Shown here one piece after another: positions 1-10,958 of a stretch of 64,000 nt of DNA (position 1 is the stretch's first letter; the number at the start of each line of letters is the position of its first letter). The notes beneath the pieces are model-generated. The model did not search any database and was not told the DNA's origin. It saw only the letters and a list, made by a program, of their open reading frames with translations. The position numbers and the translations under genes were made by a program. The DNA lies in NCBI GenBank assembly GCA_963971305.1, contig OZ020303.1:46612106-46676105 (forward strand), read 5' to 3'. This stretch comes from Arcuatula senhousia. Its lineage: Eukaryota; Mollusca; Bivalvia; Mytilida; Mytilidae.

Positions 1-2
1 AA

Positions 3-308
3 ACTCAAGAACAAGCAGATACTCAGTTTATGTTGGGAGATTTTATTGTCGCCTTATATGATGATGAACCATATGTTGGCAAGATCATTGACATAGATGA
101 AGATTCGTATGAAGTCACATTCATGGAGAAGGGGTCAAAAGTAAAAGACTGTCTCAAATGGCCACTCAGAGAGGACATTATCTGGGTAGAAAGAAATGAT
201 ATTATTTTCAAAGTAGAAGAGCCTACGTTTATTGGAAAAGGAAAGCGATTTTGCAAGCTATCTGTTGAAGACATCGCACGTCTAGACCAATTTTCTACCA
301 AACAATAG
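3..308 (+). CDS. 3' end of an unrecognised, probably transposon-derived protein
   Basis: An open frame enters from the left edge (in frame from base 3, first ATG at 30) and stops with TAG at 306-308. The visible part is about 101 residues: an acidic, aromatic-rich small-barrel-like segment (GDFIVALYDDEPYVGKI, then WPLREDIIWVERNDIIFKV). Alternating hydrophobic strands of this sort resemble Tudor/SH3-like barrels, which I recall at the C-terminus of many uncharacterised, often transposon-derived invertebrate proteins; no family is proven. An AATAAA at 795-800 could end the transcript. The 3' flank repeats a TATTTTACGTGAC motif, which would fit subterminal repeats of a DNA transposon. No ASXL exon is recognisable between this stop and 2029, so this gene may sit inside an ASXL intron. 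An alternative is an ordinary host gene tail. Confidence 0.6.
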   Translation, partial: TQEQADTQFMLGDFIVALYDDEPYVGKIIDIDEDSYEVTFMEKGSKVKDCLKWPLREDIIWVERNDIIFKVEEPTFIGKGKRFCKLSVEDIARLDQFSTKQ

Positions 309-326
309 ATGGAGAAAACAAAAGAT

Positions 327-1243
327 TGTATTTTACGTGACATGATTTTTTCTATACTAGTATCATGTAAAGTTTTTAGTACGTTTTTAAAGTCAATATA
401 GTCCATTATTATCTATCTGGACTCAAGATGTAAGTGTTGGTTAGTCGAATATTTTGGGATAAATTCAAAATCAAAATTGTATTCATTATATGCAAATGTT
501 TATACTGAAAAAAGCTTTCTTCAAAAATGATATGATATTCTAGATTTTTTAAATATACCTTTTTAAACAACTATGATGTATGATTGAAGACTATATATCA
601 AACTGATGCCGTGATAATCATTTCTGAATTCAATATTCAAATCATCAGTTATTTTTAAAATGTAAAAATCACAAGCCTTTATTTTCTGTATTTTACGTGT
701 CATTGTTAGATTTTTAATGAACATGTTCTATTTTTGTCTGTTGGTATGTTATTATGTTAGTTTCTTAAAGTTCTTGTTGAATTTGTTAGTTTTGAATAAA
801 TTTCAACCTTGAATCCTGATGAGTGTTTGATATTAGAATTGTAAAATAACATGTATTTTACGTGACAATTTATACCCTTTTATGGAATAGTTGTCAATCA
901 GTAGAAGTTCTGAGGAAATCGATCAACCAGATTAAAACATATCAAAATATTGATAATATTACAGCTTAGCAATAGAAAATAGATTTACATGTAAATTTGA
1001 GCCAATGTTATGATTTGAAAGATGTTCAAAATTAAAATTACGACAATTATCTGAAAAACATGTTAAAAGATCGAAATCATATGTTATTTTTATTGAACTT
1101 GTTACTACAAAAATTGTGATTCATGTACTATTGTTAATAGAAAGTATACTTTATCTAAAACAAGAAAGAATTGTTTTTGAAAGTTGTATTGGACGGTGCT
1201 ATGCTTGTTCTTTCTAACCACACAATACTTTGTCACGTAAAAG
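327..1243. repeat. Spaced TATTTTACGTGAC motif array
   Basis: TGTATTTTACGTGACA or a one-base variant occurs at about 327-342, 687-702 and 852-867 on the + strand. An inverted, shorter form (TGTCACGTAAAAG) lies at 1231-1243. The spacing is irregular, so this is not a tandem repeat. It could be subterminal transposase-binding repeats of the element carrying the upstream frame, or repeated CRE-like ACGTGAC sites. The rest of 309-2028 holds no coding exon I can recognise. Confidence 0.5.
795..800 (+). promoter_or_regulatory. Possible polyadenylation signal of the first gene
   Basis: AATAAA lies 487 bases after the TAG of the first reading frame. It is the first canonical hexamer I see downstream on that strand. 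In such AT-rich DNA a chance match is likely. Confidence 0.3.
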
Positions 1244-1572
1244 ACATGTTAATTTACAAGGTAACTTCCATCAGTTATAAAATTAAAAGATGTAATGTGC
1301 CAAACTGCCCTTGAAGTGAAAAATATTTCTGAAACCTTCCCTTTTCAAATACAATAATGATCTTTCATTCTTTAGGGAATTTTTTTTTCGATTTTGTCCT
1401 AATCGAATTGGCCCAATAAATGAGAATGAGTGATGGAGACTTAATGAAGAAATTCCATGGCTAGTGAATATCATTCAGGGGAGATAATTCTACTTTATCT
1501 TTTCAAAATGAAGCTGGAATAAGTTTTGTTGTGTCCTATGAAAAAGCAATGGTTGAAGCCGATGCATTTGCT

Positions 1573-1777
1573 TACTGTTGATTCATTATCATTTGTTGGG
1601 TATCAATTTTCATGTTTTTCATTTGTGGGATTGACCCATGAAATTTGATAACACATTAAAAGGAAATTTAACATTTACCTGTATGCTGCAGCCTTCAAAA
1701 CCATGAATTGATACTTTTTCATCAAACCAGAAAAACAGAAAAATTGGTACCCACTAAAATAAATGAATATACAGTAT
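1573..1777. mobile_element. MITE with TACTGTgGATTCATT termini, copy 1
   Basis: The left end TACTGTTGATTCATTATC and the right end AAATGAATATACAGTA are imperfect inverted repeats around about 200 bp containing TATCAATTTTCATG-type sequence. The same family recurs at 8844-9047 and 30008-30219. It is non-coding, with no clear target duplication. Confidence 0.65.
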
Positions 1778-2028
1778 ACTGACAAATAATGTACCATATT
1801 AAAGAGGTATCAGCATTTAAAGTGTTACATATTATTTACATGTATATATAAATAAATATATCATGTATTTGTGTGAAAAGAAAATAGAACCTTAAATTAA
1901 TTTTATTCTTTGTTCTTAAATGATGACAAGAAATATTTTCTCATGCTAGAAAAGGATCAATGAAATCTTTTGTTTGTAAATTTTATTGCTAAGAATTCAA
2001 TAAGTATGGATATATTATATCATTTCAG

Positions 2029-2102
2029 ATTAAGTACAACAGCCTTTAATAATGAGTTTTTTGCCAAAGCATGCCAGGAATGGACACAAAGACTTGCTGA
2101 TG
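2029..2102 (+). CDS. ASXL: ASXL exon, DEUBAD start visible here
   Basis: The acceptor is CATTTCAG and the donor GATG|GTATGA. The frame reads [18 protein letters not shown] then TQRLADG, matching the ASXL DEUBAD helix. It ends after the first base of a Gly codon completed by the next exon. Confidence 0.9.
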
Positions 2103-5100
2103 GTATGATTATTTGTTATAAAATGTTCTATTAGCTTTATTTTCTTTGGATGGTTTCATGCAATAAAACAGACATGGCCATGAATATTTGTAAGGCATAG
2201 GAAGTCAGAAATTGTTTTGAAAACAAATACGATAATGAAATGAAAATATGAAAGCCCAGTTGCCTAAATAAAAAGAAGATTATCCATAAATGCATTAATA
2301 TAACGAATTTGTCCAAGCAATACAACCATTTATAACAGATTTAATTGAGCTATCCTTTGAAAATTGCCATAATCTAGTTTTATTGTTAATAATTTGCAGC
2401 AAATTATGAAAAGAAAAAAAAAGATTTACAAGACTTAAATTGAAATATTTCTATCTGTTACAACATAAGAACCAATACATTTGATTTTATACACACACTT
2501 ATCTACAATGTTTTCTATCATGGTATTTTACTTCCAGGTGAATTAACACCTGAGAATCAAGCTCGGTTAAAACAAGAGGAAGAAAAAGAACAAAGTAAAC
2601 TTGATCCTTGGAAGGTAAAAATAGAACTGTTTAATTTACAAGTTCCTACTACAGCAGAAAGATAAATGCTAGGCATCCATCAAAACACTTATTAATTTAA
2701 ATTAATACTCATGTTTAAACATTTTACTTACTAAGTTTCTCCATTAGATGTTAAATTGCTTAAACAAGATTGCAACATTACCAATTAGTATTGTGAAAAG
2801 TAACAGAAAATTTGTTATGTTTTGCTTTTTTCCTTTAGCAAAAAGGAATGCATTCATAACTTAATATTTTCAGATCACTTTGGGCCCAATTCATTAAAAA
2901 TTGTTTGAAACTTAATGCCTTTATATGCTTTACAAAAGTTTAAGAAATGCATAATGCTCTGTTTTGCTTTTTCATAAACTATTTAGAGGTTGCTATCTTC
3001 TTCAATTTGAATGAGGTACGGTATGTATTATCTTTTGTATTCAGAGAATAAATCTAGTTTCTTTATATTTGATTATTTTTTCAGGTAAAACACTTTGAAC
3101 CTGTATGGGGAAAGAGGTATGTAATATTTCACATTTTCACTGCAAGTTTTTCATTGTTCTACACACAGAAATTAATGAGTGTTCTACACACAGAAATTAA
3201 TGAGACCTGGAATAAGTGTTTATGACACATCCTATATGTATGAATAAATAAAGCATTTTATAAGTATTTGAAAAAAAAATTATATAAGAAATACACCTTT
3301 AAAAATTTGATTTCATACCAATAATTTGACTGAATTGTATTAAAAAAAATATATGTGTACTTTTGATTCTGTAAAATTTACATGTAAATATTTAATGTCC
3401 TATTCATTGTATTTTTACATTTTACAGAAGAATAAGGCATGATGTACCTAAAGCTGATATGCCCTCACCTTCATCAGAAGTCCATCCCATAGTCAGTAGG
3501 AAGCCTCAGATCAAGAAGGCAACCATAGTTGCAAATATGCTGAAACAGAGATCTATCTTTCAGACTGTCAATCGTTTAAAAGACAATCATGAATCTCCGG
3601 GAGGTCTACTTCTTAAGGTTGTGCATAAAGACAATGGAAAACAGGAAATTCATGGGGTGAAAAGACCTGTTTCTACCTCTATTATTCAAGAGGATGATGT
3701 CATTGAAGTAGTTAGTCCTCCTAAGAAACTTAAATCACCCCCTCCTGTAGTATCTCAAACAATACAGGGTTCCATGAGTAACCCTATTGTTATTTCAGAA
3801 ATGACAGAAGCAATGGCATCAAAGCCTCAAGTTTCTCTTCTGACGTCTGCTCTGACAACCTCATTACCTCAATCACCTGTTGCAAGGCATGCCTCATTGC
3901 AGACGGCTCTTAATCAGTCGCCTCGGTCAACATCTTTACTTAACAATAGTATACCAATCATTCGTCCTCCTGCACAGACTAGAACTCTTGCTCAAATCAA
4001 AGTTGCCAATAATTTGCGAATGCAAGGAACAAAGACATTAGCCCAAATCAAAGCACAGACAAAAGCTCGTGTTCAGATGCGAAATGCACAAATGAGTCCA
4101 CAAAGAGATCAGGTTTCTCCAAACAGACATGTCCCAAACATCATGTCTCCAGGAGGTGTTAAAAACAGGATTACAATTAGTCCTGGAGCTAAAACACCTA
4201 TTAAAGTGGAAAAAGACAAAGAGGAATTGACAAAAGATGGAGTCAATCTGAAACGTTCCATGGAAATTTGTAACAATTCAAGTACCTCTGGAATAAACAT
4301 CAAACGGTCTTACGAGATTTGTCAAAGTGTTATTCAAAAGACAAGGGCTCAGTTGGAGCCTGGAATGAAACCAAATGCTCCAGAAATGTGCAATATTTCC
4401 CAGAAATCTCAATCTCCAGTAAAACTGGTACCCCTTGCTAATCACTTAAGTGCCTCTAAGTTATTGCTATCAAATTCTTCAAATGTTCAAACATCAGTAA
4501 ATGTATTAAACAGTAGTGCTCAGTCTATACAAACTCCTGTTGTGGGTGCTAAAGACGGAAAATTTGTGTTATCAATGCAATCGGCTTCCATTCCATCGGC
4601 AACAGTGGTGCCATCATCAGTTGTGGCCCCTAAAGAAGGACAGTATGTTATTTCTGTACCATCATCTACACCACCAGTAAATGTTGTGACTGTCCCCGGA
4701 ACAAATACGAAATTCTATATTCCTGCAAATCTTGGATCCACAGCATTGACGAATCAAGCATTAATGCAAATTATCAATTCCTCTCATAGTTTAACTAATA
4801 TTCCGTCATCGCCTGCTCGGGCATCTTCTGCACCTCCAGTTAACAATACAGCCATTCAGAATTTAGTCAGATCTGCCAGCGTTGGCATCAGTGAAAACAA
4901 TTCTGTATCAAAACCTAACGTCTCCATAGTAACAGATGCAACAACTTTTAACTTGTCTCAACAACAGCTTAACATCTTATCAAAGAGTGGTACTCTTGCT
5001 GCATCAGGTCGCAAGACGCCACAAATTATCATTCAAAAACCTGCAACTGCGATTCAAAACAAAGATGTGGATAAACAAGTGACAAAAATTGTTGTATGCA

Positions 5101-5333
5101 ATGCCCAACAGCTAGCACAGCTTACTGCAAAACATAATTTAGGGAGTAAAGTGCCAATGTCAGTCCAGAACAAGCAAAATGTCCTTACTATGCCTAGTAC
5201 AATGTCAAAGGATAACTCGAACTGTGCATGTAATCTGAAAGCTTTGATGGTGTGTAACAAGTGTGGTGCTTTCTGTCATAACGATTGTATTGGACCTTCC
5301 AAAGTTTGTGTCAACTGTTTAGTTTCTTCATGA
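2029..5333 (+). CDS. ASXL: ASXL-family (Additional sex combs-like) protein, C-terminal part
   Basis: Four exons (2029-2102, 2538-2614, 3085-3116, 3428-5333) join in phase to give about 695 residues. The first three encode the end of the DEUBAD domain ([35 protein letters not shown]). In ASXL proteins DEUBAD binds and activates the deubiquitinase BAP1/Calypso, which removes ubiquitin from histone H2A in the nucleus. The large last exon is a Ser/Pro/Gln/Thr-rich disordered region ending in the diagnostic ASXL C-terminal PHD finger ([15 protein letters not shown], then [12 protein letters not shown] and CVNCL) at about 5218-5330. N-terminal exons, including the HARE-HTH domain, are not recognisable here and must lie upstream. 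The last exon contains an ATG at 3459, but the upstream splices show it is internal. Invertebrates usually have one ASXL gene, so no paralogue number is assigned. Confidence 0.92.
2538..2614 (+). CDS. ASXL: ASXL exon, DEUBAD continuation
   Basis: The acceptor is CTTCCAG and the donor TGGAAG|GTAAAA. It encodes [18 protein letters not shown] then SKLDPWK, an acidic/basic helix in register with the ASXL family, and ends on a codon boundary. Confidence 0.9.
3085..3116 (+). CDS. ASXL: ASXL micro-exon, end of DEUBAD
   Basis: This is a 32-base exon between TTTTTCAG and GAG|GTATGT. It encodes [10 protein letters not shown] plus two bases of an Arg codon. HFEP(V/Y)(W/Y)G is the conserved end of the ASXL DEUBAD segment. 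The following intron carries a 25-bp tandem duplication. Confidence 0.88.
3157..3206 (+). repeat. 25-bp perfect tandem duplication in an ASXL intron
   Basis: TGTTCTACACACAGAAATTA followed by ATGAG occurs twice back to back. It is directly followed by a head fragment of the repeat family seen in full at 16755 and 45783. Confidence 0.7.
3428..5333 (+). CDS. ASXL: ASXL last exon with C-terminal PHD finger
   Basis: The acceptor is TTTTACAG. The exon is open for 635 codons to TGA at 5331-5333. The sequence is low complexity and rich in S, P, Q, N and T, with basic clusters (KKLKSPPP; a twice-used LAQIK motif near 3990-4060; paired LKRSMEIC and IKRSYEIC motifs near 4250-4320), then the PHD finger at the very end. 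The two KRS(M/Y)EIC repeats may be an uncharacterised short linear motif. Confidence 0.92.
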
Positions 5334-5880
5334 GCAGGTTTATGCTAGGACCCTGTTTTGTTTTCTTTCTCATTTAATTTCAATGTGTAAATGAGTCTTA
5401 TGATGCATGCATTTCTACAATTTATTTGGATCATGTCAGAATTTTTTGATCAAGAATTTCTCTTTTGAATTTCCCATTTAATTCAAAGCAATAATAGATT
5501 TTTAGATATTTTATAAATTAAAATTTTTATTTTTACATTCATAGCCTATCCATGTCAGAATTTGATACCTCAGATTAAAAATTCTATGCATTAATAAGAC
5601 GTGTGTTTGCAAATTGTAATTTGGAAAGCTTAAGCATTGAATGATTATTTTGTGTTTAATAATTCTTCACTTGTTCCTTGTTAATACAGTGTACGTGAGT
5701 CTGTGTCATTTTTTAAGTCAGAGAATGGTCTTCTATTTGATTTAATAATCTAATCTATTATTTGATTTTTAAACATACATTTTTTAAGTTTTGTAACAAT
5801 TGACAAAAATGTAAATGTAGTACACATTTTATAATATAAAGTTATAAACATTTTCTTTATTTGTTTCTGTAGGAATATTT

Positions 5881-6243
5881 TAGGGGTGTAACGATTCACT
5901 GGTGCATCATCATATTTTATCCCACATTCTGCAAATCGATACCGTGTTTTGACTTCGCGATTCCGATCCAACCAAAAAATGTCATATCCATCAACAATGG
6001 CACAAATCATTGTCTGTCGGACTAATTATAAAATAATATCTTTTGCTTGAAAAGACTTGGGTTTACAGTCTATTTAACACATGCAAATTATACTTCTTTA
6101 ACAATACCCATTGATTTACAATGATATGACAAGCAGGTCTTTTGTAGTAATGAAAGTAAAAGGCATCGTGATATTGATCGGATCATGAGCCAGGTATCGT
6201 GATAAGGATCGGATCGTGGGGAAGTGGTATCGTTACACCCCTA
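5881..6243. mobile_element. hAT-like MITE with 8-bp target duplication
   Basis: The termini TAGGGGTGTAACGAT and ATCGTTACACCCCTA are inverted repeats. The element is flanked by a perfect 8-bp duplication, GAATATTT, at 5873-5880 and 6244-6251. Terminal sequence and 8-bp duplication both fit the hAT superfamily. At 363 bp it has no transposase and is non-autonomous. Confidence 0.88.
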
Positions 6244-8247
6244 GAATATTTATGGTTAGATATATATGTGGATCACAAATAAGAAGTCGGCACTTATATC
6301 ATGTAGTTTTATAATTTACATTTGTATTTGTAAATCATTAATTTAGGCATGAACATCATGTTAAATCAGAATATTGAAACTTGCATGAAAGATGTTGGTC
6401 AGTTTAATGATGAGGCATGTAAACAAAAAGGTTTTTAGTTGATTTCAGCTCATGGCTACACATTCAAAACATGACAGCTTAACCACTTTTATGTTGCACT
6501 TTTATGAACACATGTTAAACATTTTACATTTAAATGTATAAATGTCAGCTGTTGTTTAAATTACTGACTTTATTTTCACCAAAAACTTTTTATTCTGTCA
6601 TATTTTTCCTCAGACTTATAAATTAAAAGTATTTCCATTCATTTTAACCTGATGCATTACAAGAAGTTACTATAGTTAGGGCCTACTCGAGAATATGGAA
6701 GCCCTTTAGTTTTTACTTTGTTCTCAACAATTTTTGTAAACGCTTAAACTTCAAAACTACATGTGTATTAAGCTTAAGAGGTACAAATCTGAAATTTTTC
6801 ACTGTAACATTAAGTACCATTTGAGGAATTGCATATTAATTTGTTTATATTCTGTCAAATATTTTTTGGACAAAAAAAATGCAGACAGGGCCCTAACTGA
6901 CTTTGTAATTATTTTAGTAAAAACTGACTTTGTAAGTATTTTAGTAGGAAAAATGAGCACTTATATTCATAGTAAGTATGTACATAAAGTTTGTTAAGTT
7001 GGCAAAAAAAGTTATTAATACACTGTGCATTTCTAATGGCAGTTGTTAGTAATTGAATGGAAATCTGTTTATAGATTTTTATGGTATGTAACTTGTATGT
7101 ATTATATTGAAGGTGTACATAGGTTATAGTAATTATTTATTTTCTCAATATTTTTAATATTTTATATGGCCCTATGTGTTCTAAAAATGTTTTTAATAAT
7201 ACCAGTTATATGCATATCTGAATACTGTAAAAAATTTCTGTTTAATAACACTAAATATTTCTGAAAAGCAAACTTATAATCACTGGTCTTGAAAATATTT
7301 GAAAACTTTAAAAGCATAAGTTGCTTCGGGCTTTGCATTTCAGTTCATGTTGATTTTCAGGATAAAAATAATGAATGATTTAGAATATGAAATAAACATG
7401 CAAATTTAGATATTTAGATTTTTGTACCCCCAAAAAAATTACAAAAAAAATCAAAATTACTTTTTTCTTTGGAATGAATTTTTTGTCATTAAAGATTTAT
7501 TTGATGAACTTTTTTAGTCACATTAGCATGGTAGAGGACCACATGTAATTAAGCATTACTACAAATGTATTTGAAAAGTAAGGTAAATTTTTTTGATCAT
7601 ACATAAGAAAAGATATCTGTGTTTAACTTGTTTAACTGTAATGGATTGAAAGTCAAGTAATAAAATAAACATAGTTCTTGTACATTGCAGTACATTTACT
7701 ACAAGCATAAAATATTGAAGTGTTTTTTTGTAATATTCCCAGTCTACAAAATTAAAGGGGCATAATAAATGATAGACTTTGGAGTGTTGGGGTCAGTTTG
7801 TTTATGCCGAATCAGGTTTTCTGTAATTTTCATCCGATTTAACTACTTCCCAGCCAGTTGTGAAAAAATATTTCTTCTCTCTAGAAAATTTTAAGTTCTC
7901 ATTAATTGATTGGTCAATTTTACAGTAGGCGTGGCCATTGCGACTGAAAACTGCAAGAAGAACATTCGCCGAAAAATATATTTCTTTTAGACAGTCACAA
8001 TATATTTTAGTTTACTTTTGATATATTCTGACACAATTGTTATTATTATGTTATTATAAATTATGTTTATGAATTTCATAAAAACATAAATGTTTAGATT
8101 ACTTTTATTAATTTGAAACTCTTGGTAAAGGGTAATAATATACTGACCAAACCAAAGGTTAGGAGAATTAAAACTTGAAAAAAATGAATCTCCTTTCTAT
8201 TTATTTTTCCGGAAAATTAGAGAAACAGTGTCTTACATCATTTTTCA

Positions 8248-8364
8248 TGGATTATCAGATTTCTCAATCTCGATAATTAAATGACAGAATTTTAAGCTCT
8301 CAACAGAGTCTCGAGCTTAAAATTCCATCATTTAATTATCTCGATTGAGAAATCTGGTAATCCA
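8248..8364. repeat. Near-perfect palindromic hairpin element
   Basis: The left arm (GGATTATCAGATTTCTCAAT...) and right arm (...ATTGAGAAATCTGGTAATCC) pair over about 50 bases with few mismatches around a loop near ACAGAGTC. It is non-coding and probably a fold-back MITE. Confidence 0.8.
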
Positions 8365-8843
8365 CTTAAAACAATGTCAGAAGTTATATTACTATAATCA
8401 GGTTAAAGTTATTTTTTTATGCAATCCTTGTAGATCTTTATACATGTACACGTATGCATGTATACATGTTCCAAATAGGGCCTTGGTGGACAAGTTGTCT
8501 TAGCGGCTGGTTTAAATACCACAGTTTTTATCACTAGTTGATTTTCCATTCAGGTAGCTGGATCGAGTGCCAAGTTGAAATTTACAAAAACAGGGACTTC
8601 ACAACCAGTATATCATTAGCATTGTCAGTTACCTCCCCAAGCTCTGTGGTACTCAGGTTGCCATCGTCCATTAAAAATTAAGAATTAATTAAAAATGACC
8701 ACCCTTTATGTCCCAGGTGCTCTAAAAAGTGTGTTAAATCCCAACAAACAAACAAACTTTTTCCAAATAAAGTTGGTAAGGAACAAATCAGTTGAAAATT
8801 GTCCCAGAAAAAAATAAAATGGTAACATACTGGAGAAGCTAAA

Positions 8844-9047
8844 TACGGTGGATTCATTTATTTTCGTGGATATAAATTTTCATGGTTTGGTCACTATAAT
8901 GAAAAAGTTGATGGATTCTTAAATTGTGGTTCTGAAGTTTGCACAATACAGATCAGGATTTAATTTCCTTTTCTTGGTTTTAGATTTCATGGGTGAAGGC
9001 TACCCATGAAAATTGATACCCCATGAAAAATAATGAAACCGCAGTAT
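8844..9047. mobile_element. MITE with TACTGTgGATTCATT termini, copy 2
   Basis: The left end TACGGTGGATTCATTTATTT and the right end AATGAAACCGCAGTA are inverted repeats. It carries ATTTTCGTGG-type internal sequence shared with 1573-1777 and 30008-30219. Confidence 0.7.
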
Positions 9048-9563
9048 GCAAATAAAACAATGAGTGTAGTACAGGCATTTAAAAATAAATCCATGGCATG
9101 TGTGGAATCCCCTACACATGATAAGTTGACATTGTAGCAAAAAATAATGGCAGTTTTCAATTGTTGCATAAAGATTTGCATTGGGTAAAACATATAGTTG
9201 ATGAGTTTTTTTAAAAAGGAGAAAATATGGAGTAAATATGCATTACTAGAATATGATAAAGATGTTGAAATATCAAAACAAAGAATATTGAACATTGGTG
9301 TTCATGGATATTGTTTCCCACATGGACATTGCTACAAAACCAGAAAAGGTGGGACAGACTAGAGTTTTGCTTGTAGCACAAAAAGGGTATAGGAGTTAAC
9401 AATCGTGGAAGATCCTTTTCTTCAGGATGAAAAGCTCTGCAAAAGCCTTCATTGAGTATATAATCCTTACTTGGTTTCAATCTTTGAAATAGATCATTTT
9501 CACAGCTTTGCTCATCTTGAAAACCACAAATACAAGAGAAAAAGTTTTCTTTGCACAATAAAT

Positions 9564-9780
9564 TACTGTAAACCAATGTATTTACCGGTAGATGACTATA
9601 ATATTTTGTGTTTTGGTGTCATTGAGCTATTTCAGGGCCATTTGTTTTCACCATTTTTCGTAAAAATAACTTAATTACTATGAAATTACAAGTTAATTCG
9701 CGAAGATCTATGTCCTGAAACTCTGTTCCTTGCGAAGTCCGTGAATATAAATAGCTTGCAAAATGAGTTGGTTCACAGTA
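9564..9780. mobile_element. MITE with TACTGTAAACCAA termini, copy 1
   Basis: TACTGTAAACCAATG at the left and TTGGTTCACAGTA at the right are inverted repeats around about 217 bp. A related element lies at 22668-22883. Confidence 0.65.
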
Positions 9781-10879
9781 GTTTTATAAGATCTACAAAA
9801 ACTCACTTTAAATTTTTTTTGGATGTGTCTTCCAGGAATATAAAATCTAGTCTTCCTGGACAATCTAATAGAAGTTATATTGGATTCTACTTTAATGTAA
9901 GATATTGCACTACCATTTAGGCCAATATAAAAAATATCATAGATTCTCATCTCCTCCCACCCTGAATTTCTAAGCGGGTTCCAAAATTTTATTTTGATTT
10001 TTTGGCTAATTATGTCAGTTTTTTACTTTTCCATCAATTGGATCAAAAATTGAAAATATAAAATTTGCCCGCCCACCCAATACTCAAGTAATTTGGATGA
10101 GAATGTAGGAATTATTCTTTTGTAGCCTAAAATAAACATAGTTTTCTGTGTACCCACATTTCTGCATTGGGGGGGGGGTATAGAATTTTATATTTCATCT
10201 GTCATTCATTTCATCCTAATTGGTTTCTAGAGCATAAATTTTAAACAGATGAAACTGACTATAACACCCATTCGACAATACTACATTTTAAGTTTATGGT
10301 CTAATTGTTTTTTTAGGCCAAAGGTCAAGGTTACAAGTTAAGTAAAATAGAAATTTAAGAGAGAAATTGGTTTCTGATGGGCATTTTAACTCTTTAAAGG
10401 CTTTATAAAATTGAAATGTACACACATGACAGCTTATGATAAAAGATATAAAGGAATAAGCATATTAATCTTGAGGTCAATAGGGTAAAGGTCAAGGTCG
10501 CAAGTTTGTCAGCCAGATTGGAGCAAATTTCCCCATTTTGTAAAAAAAAATACAGATAAAAATATTCTATTTGCTTTAATTTGGAGTAAAGCAATAATTA
10601 ACTAAATTAATTTGTTAACTCGGTTTAAGGAGGGAATTTACGGAAGAACGTTCATAGCTGACCCTTAACTGTATCCGATGATTCGTATTCTTTAAAAAGT
10701 CGTCTGTGCGTTTTAATTGTCAACCATTATGACCTTCCAATCAAAAAAAATTTGGACATTGAAGAAAAATTGGAATTTAGATTTTGTTATCAATATCCCG
10801 ATTTGGACAAGATCTTTGCAAGTATTCTACAAAAGGTTCTAACCTTAACAGAACGGAATTACTTTTATAAACCCGGAAA

Positions 10880-10958
10880 ATGTTAGGAATCGGAACATTA
10901 TGGAATTTTATCAAGCGCCACAAAAGAAAATTCATCTTTGGTGGATTCTTGTTTGGAG
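10880..10958 (+). CDS. PEX3: PEX3 coding exon 1
   Basis: It encodes residues 1-26 (MLGIGTLWNFIKRHKRK then FIFGGFLFG) and splits a Gly codon at G|GTAAAA. This is the peroxisome targeting and membrane anchor region. Upstream AAACCCGGAAA gives an A at -3, a favourable start context. Confidence 0.93.

Larger units (their letters stand above)
5334..10879. other. Intergenic region between ASXL and PEX3
   Basis: No coding exon is recognisable here. It holds the ASXL 3' UTR, a hAT-like MITE (5881-6243), a perfect hairpin element (8248-8364), two other MITEs (8844-9047, 9564-9780), a G9 run near 10151 and the presumed PEX3 promoter and 5' UTR upstream of 10880. Short open frames in it have no recognisable protein features. 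Confidence 0.6.

Noticed and set aside
1283..1474. 63-codon minus-strand frame near the ASXL exons
   Set aside because: It has no domain, no splice context and AT-rich composition; it looks like a chance frame.
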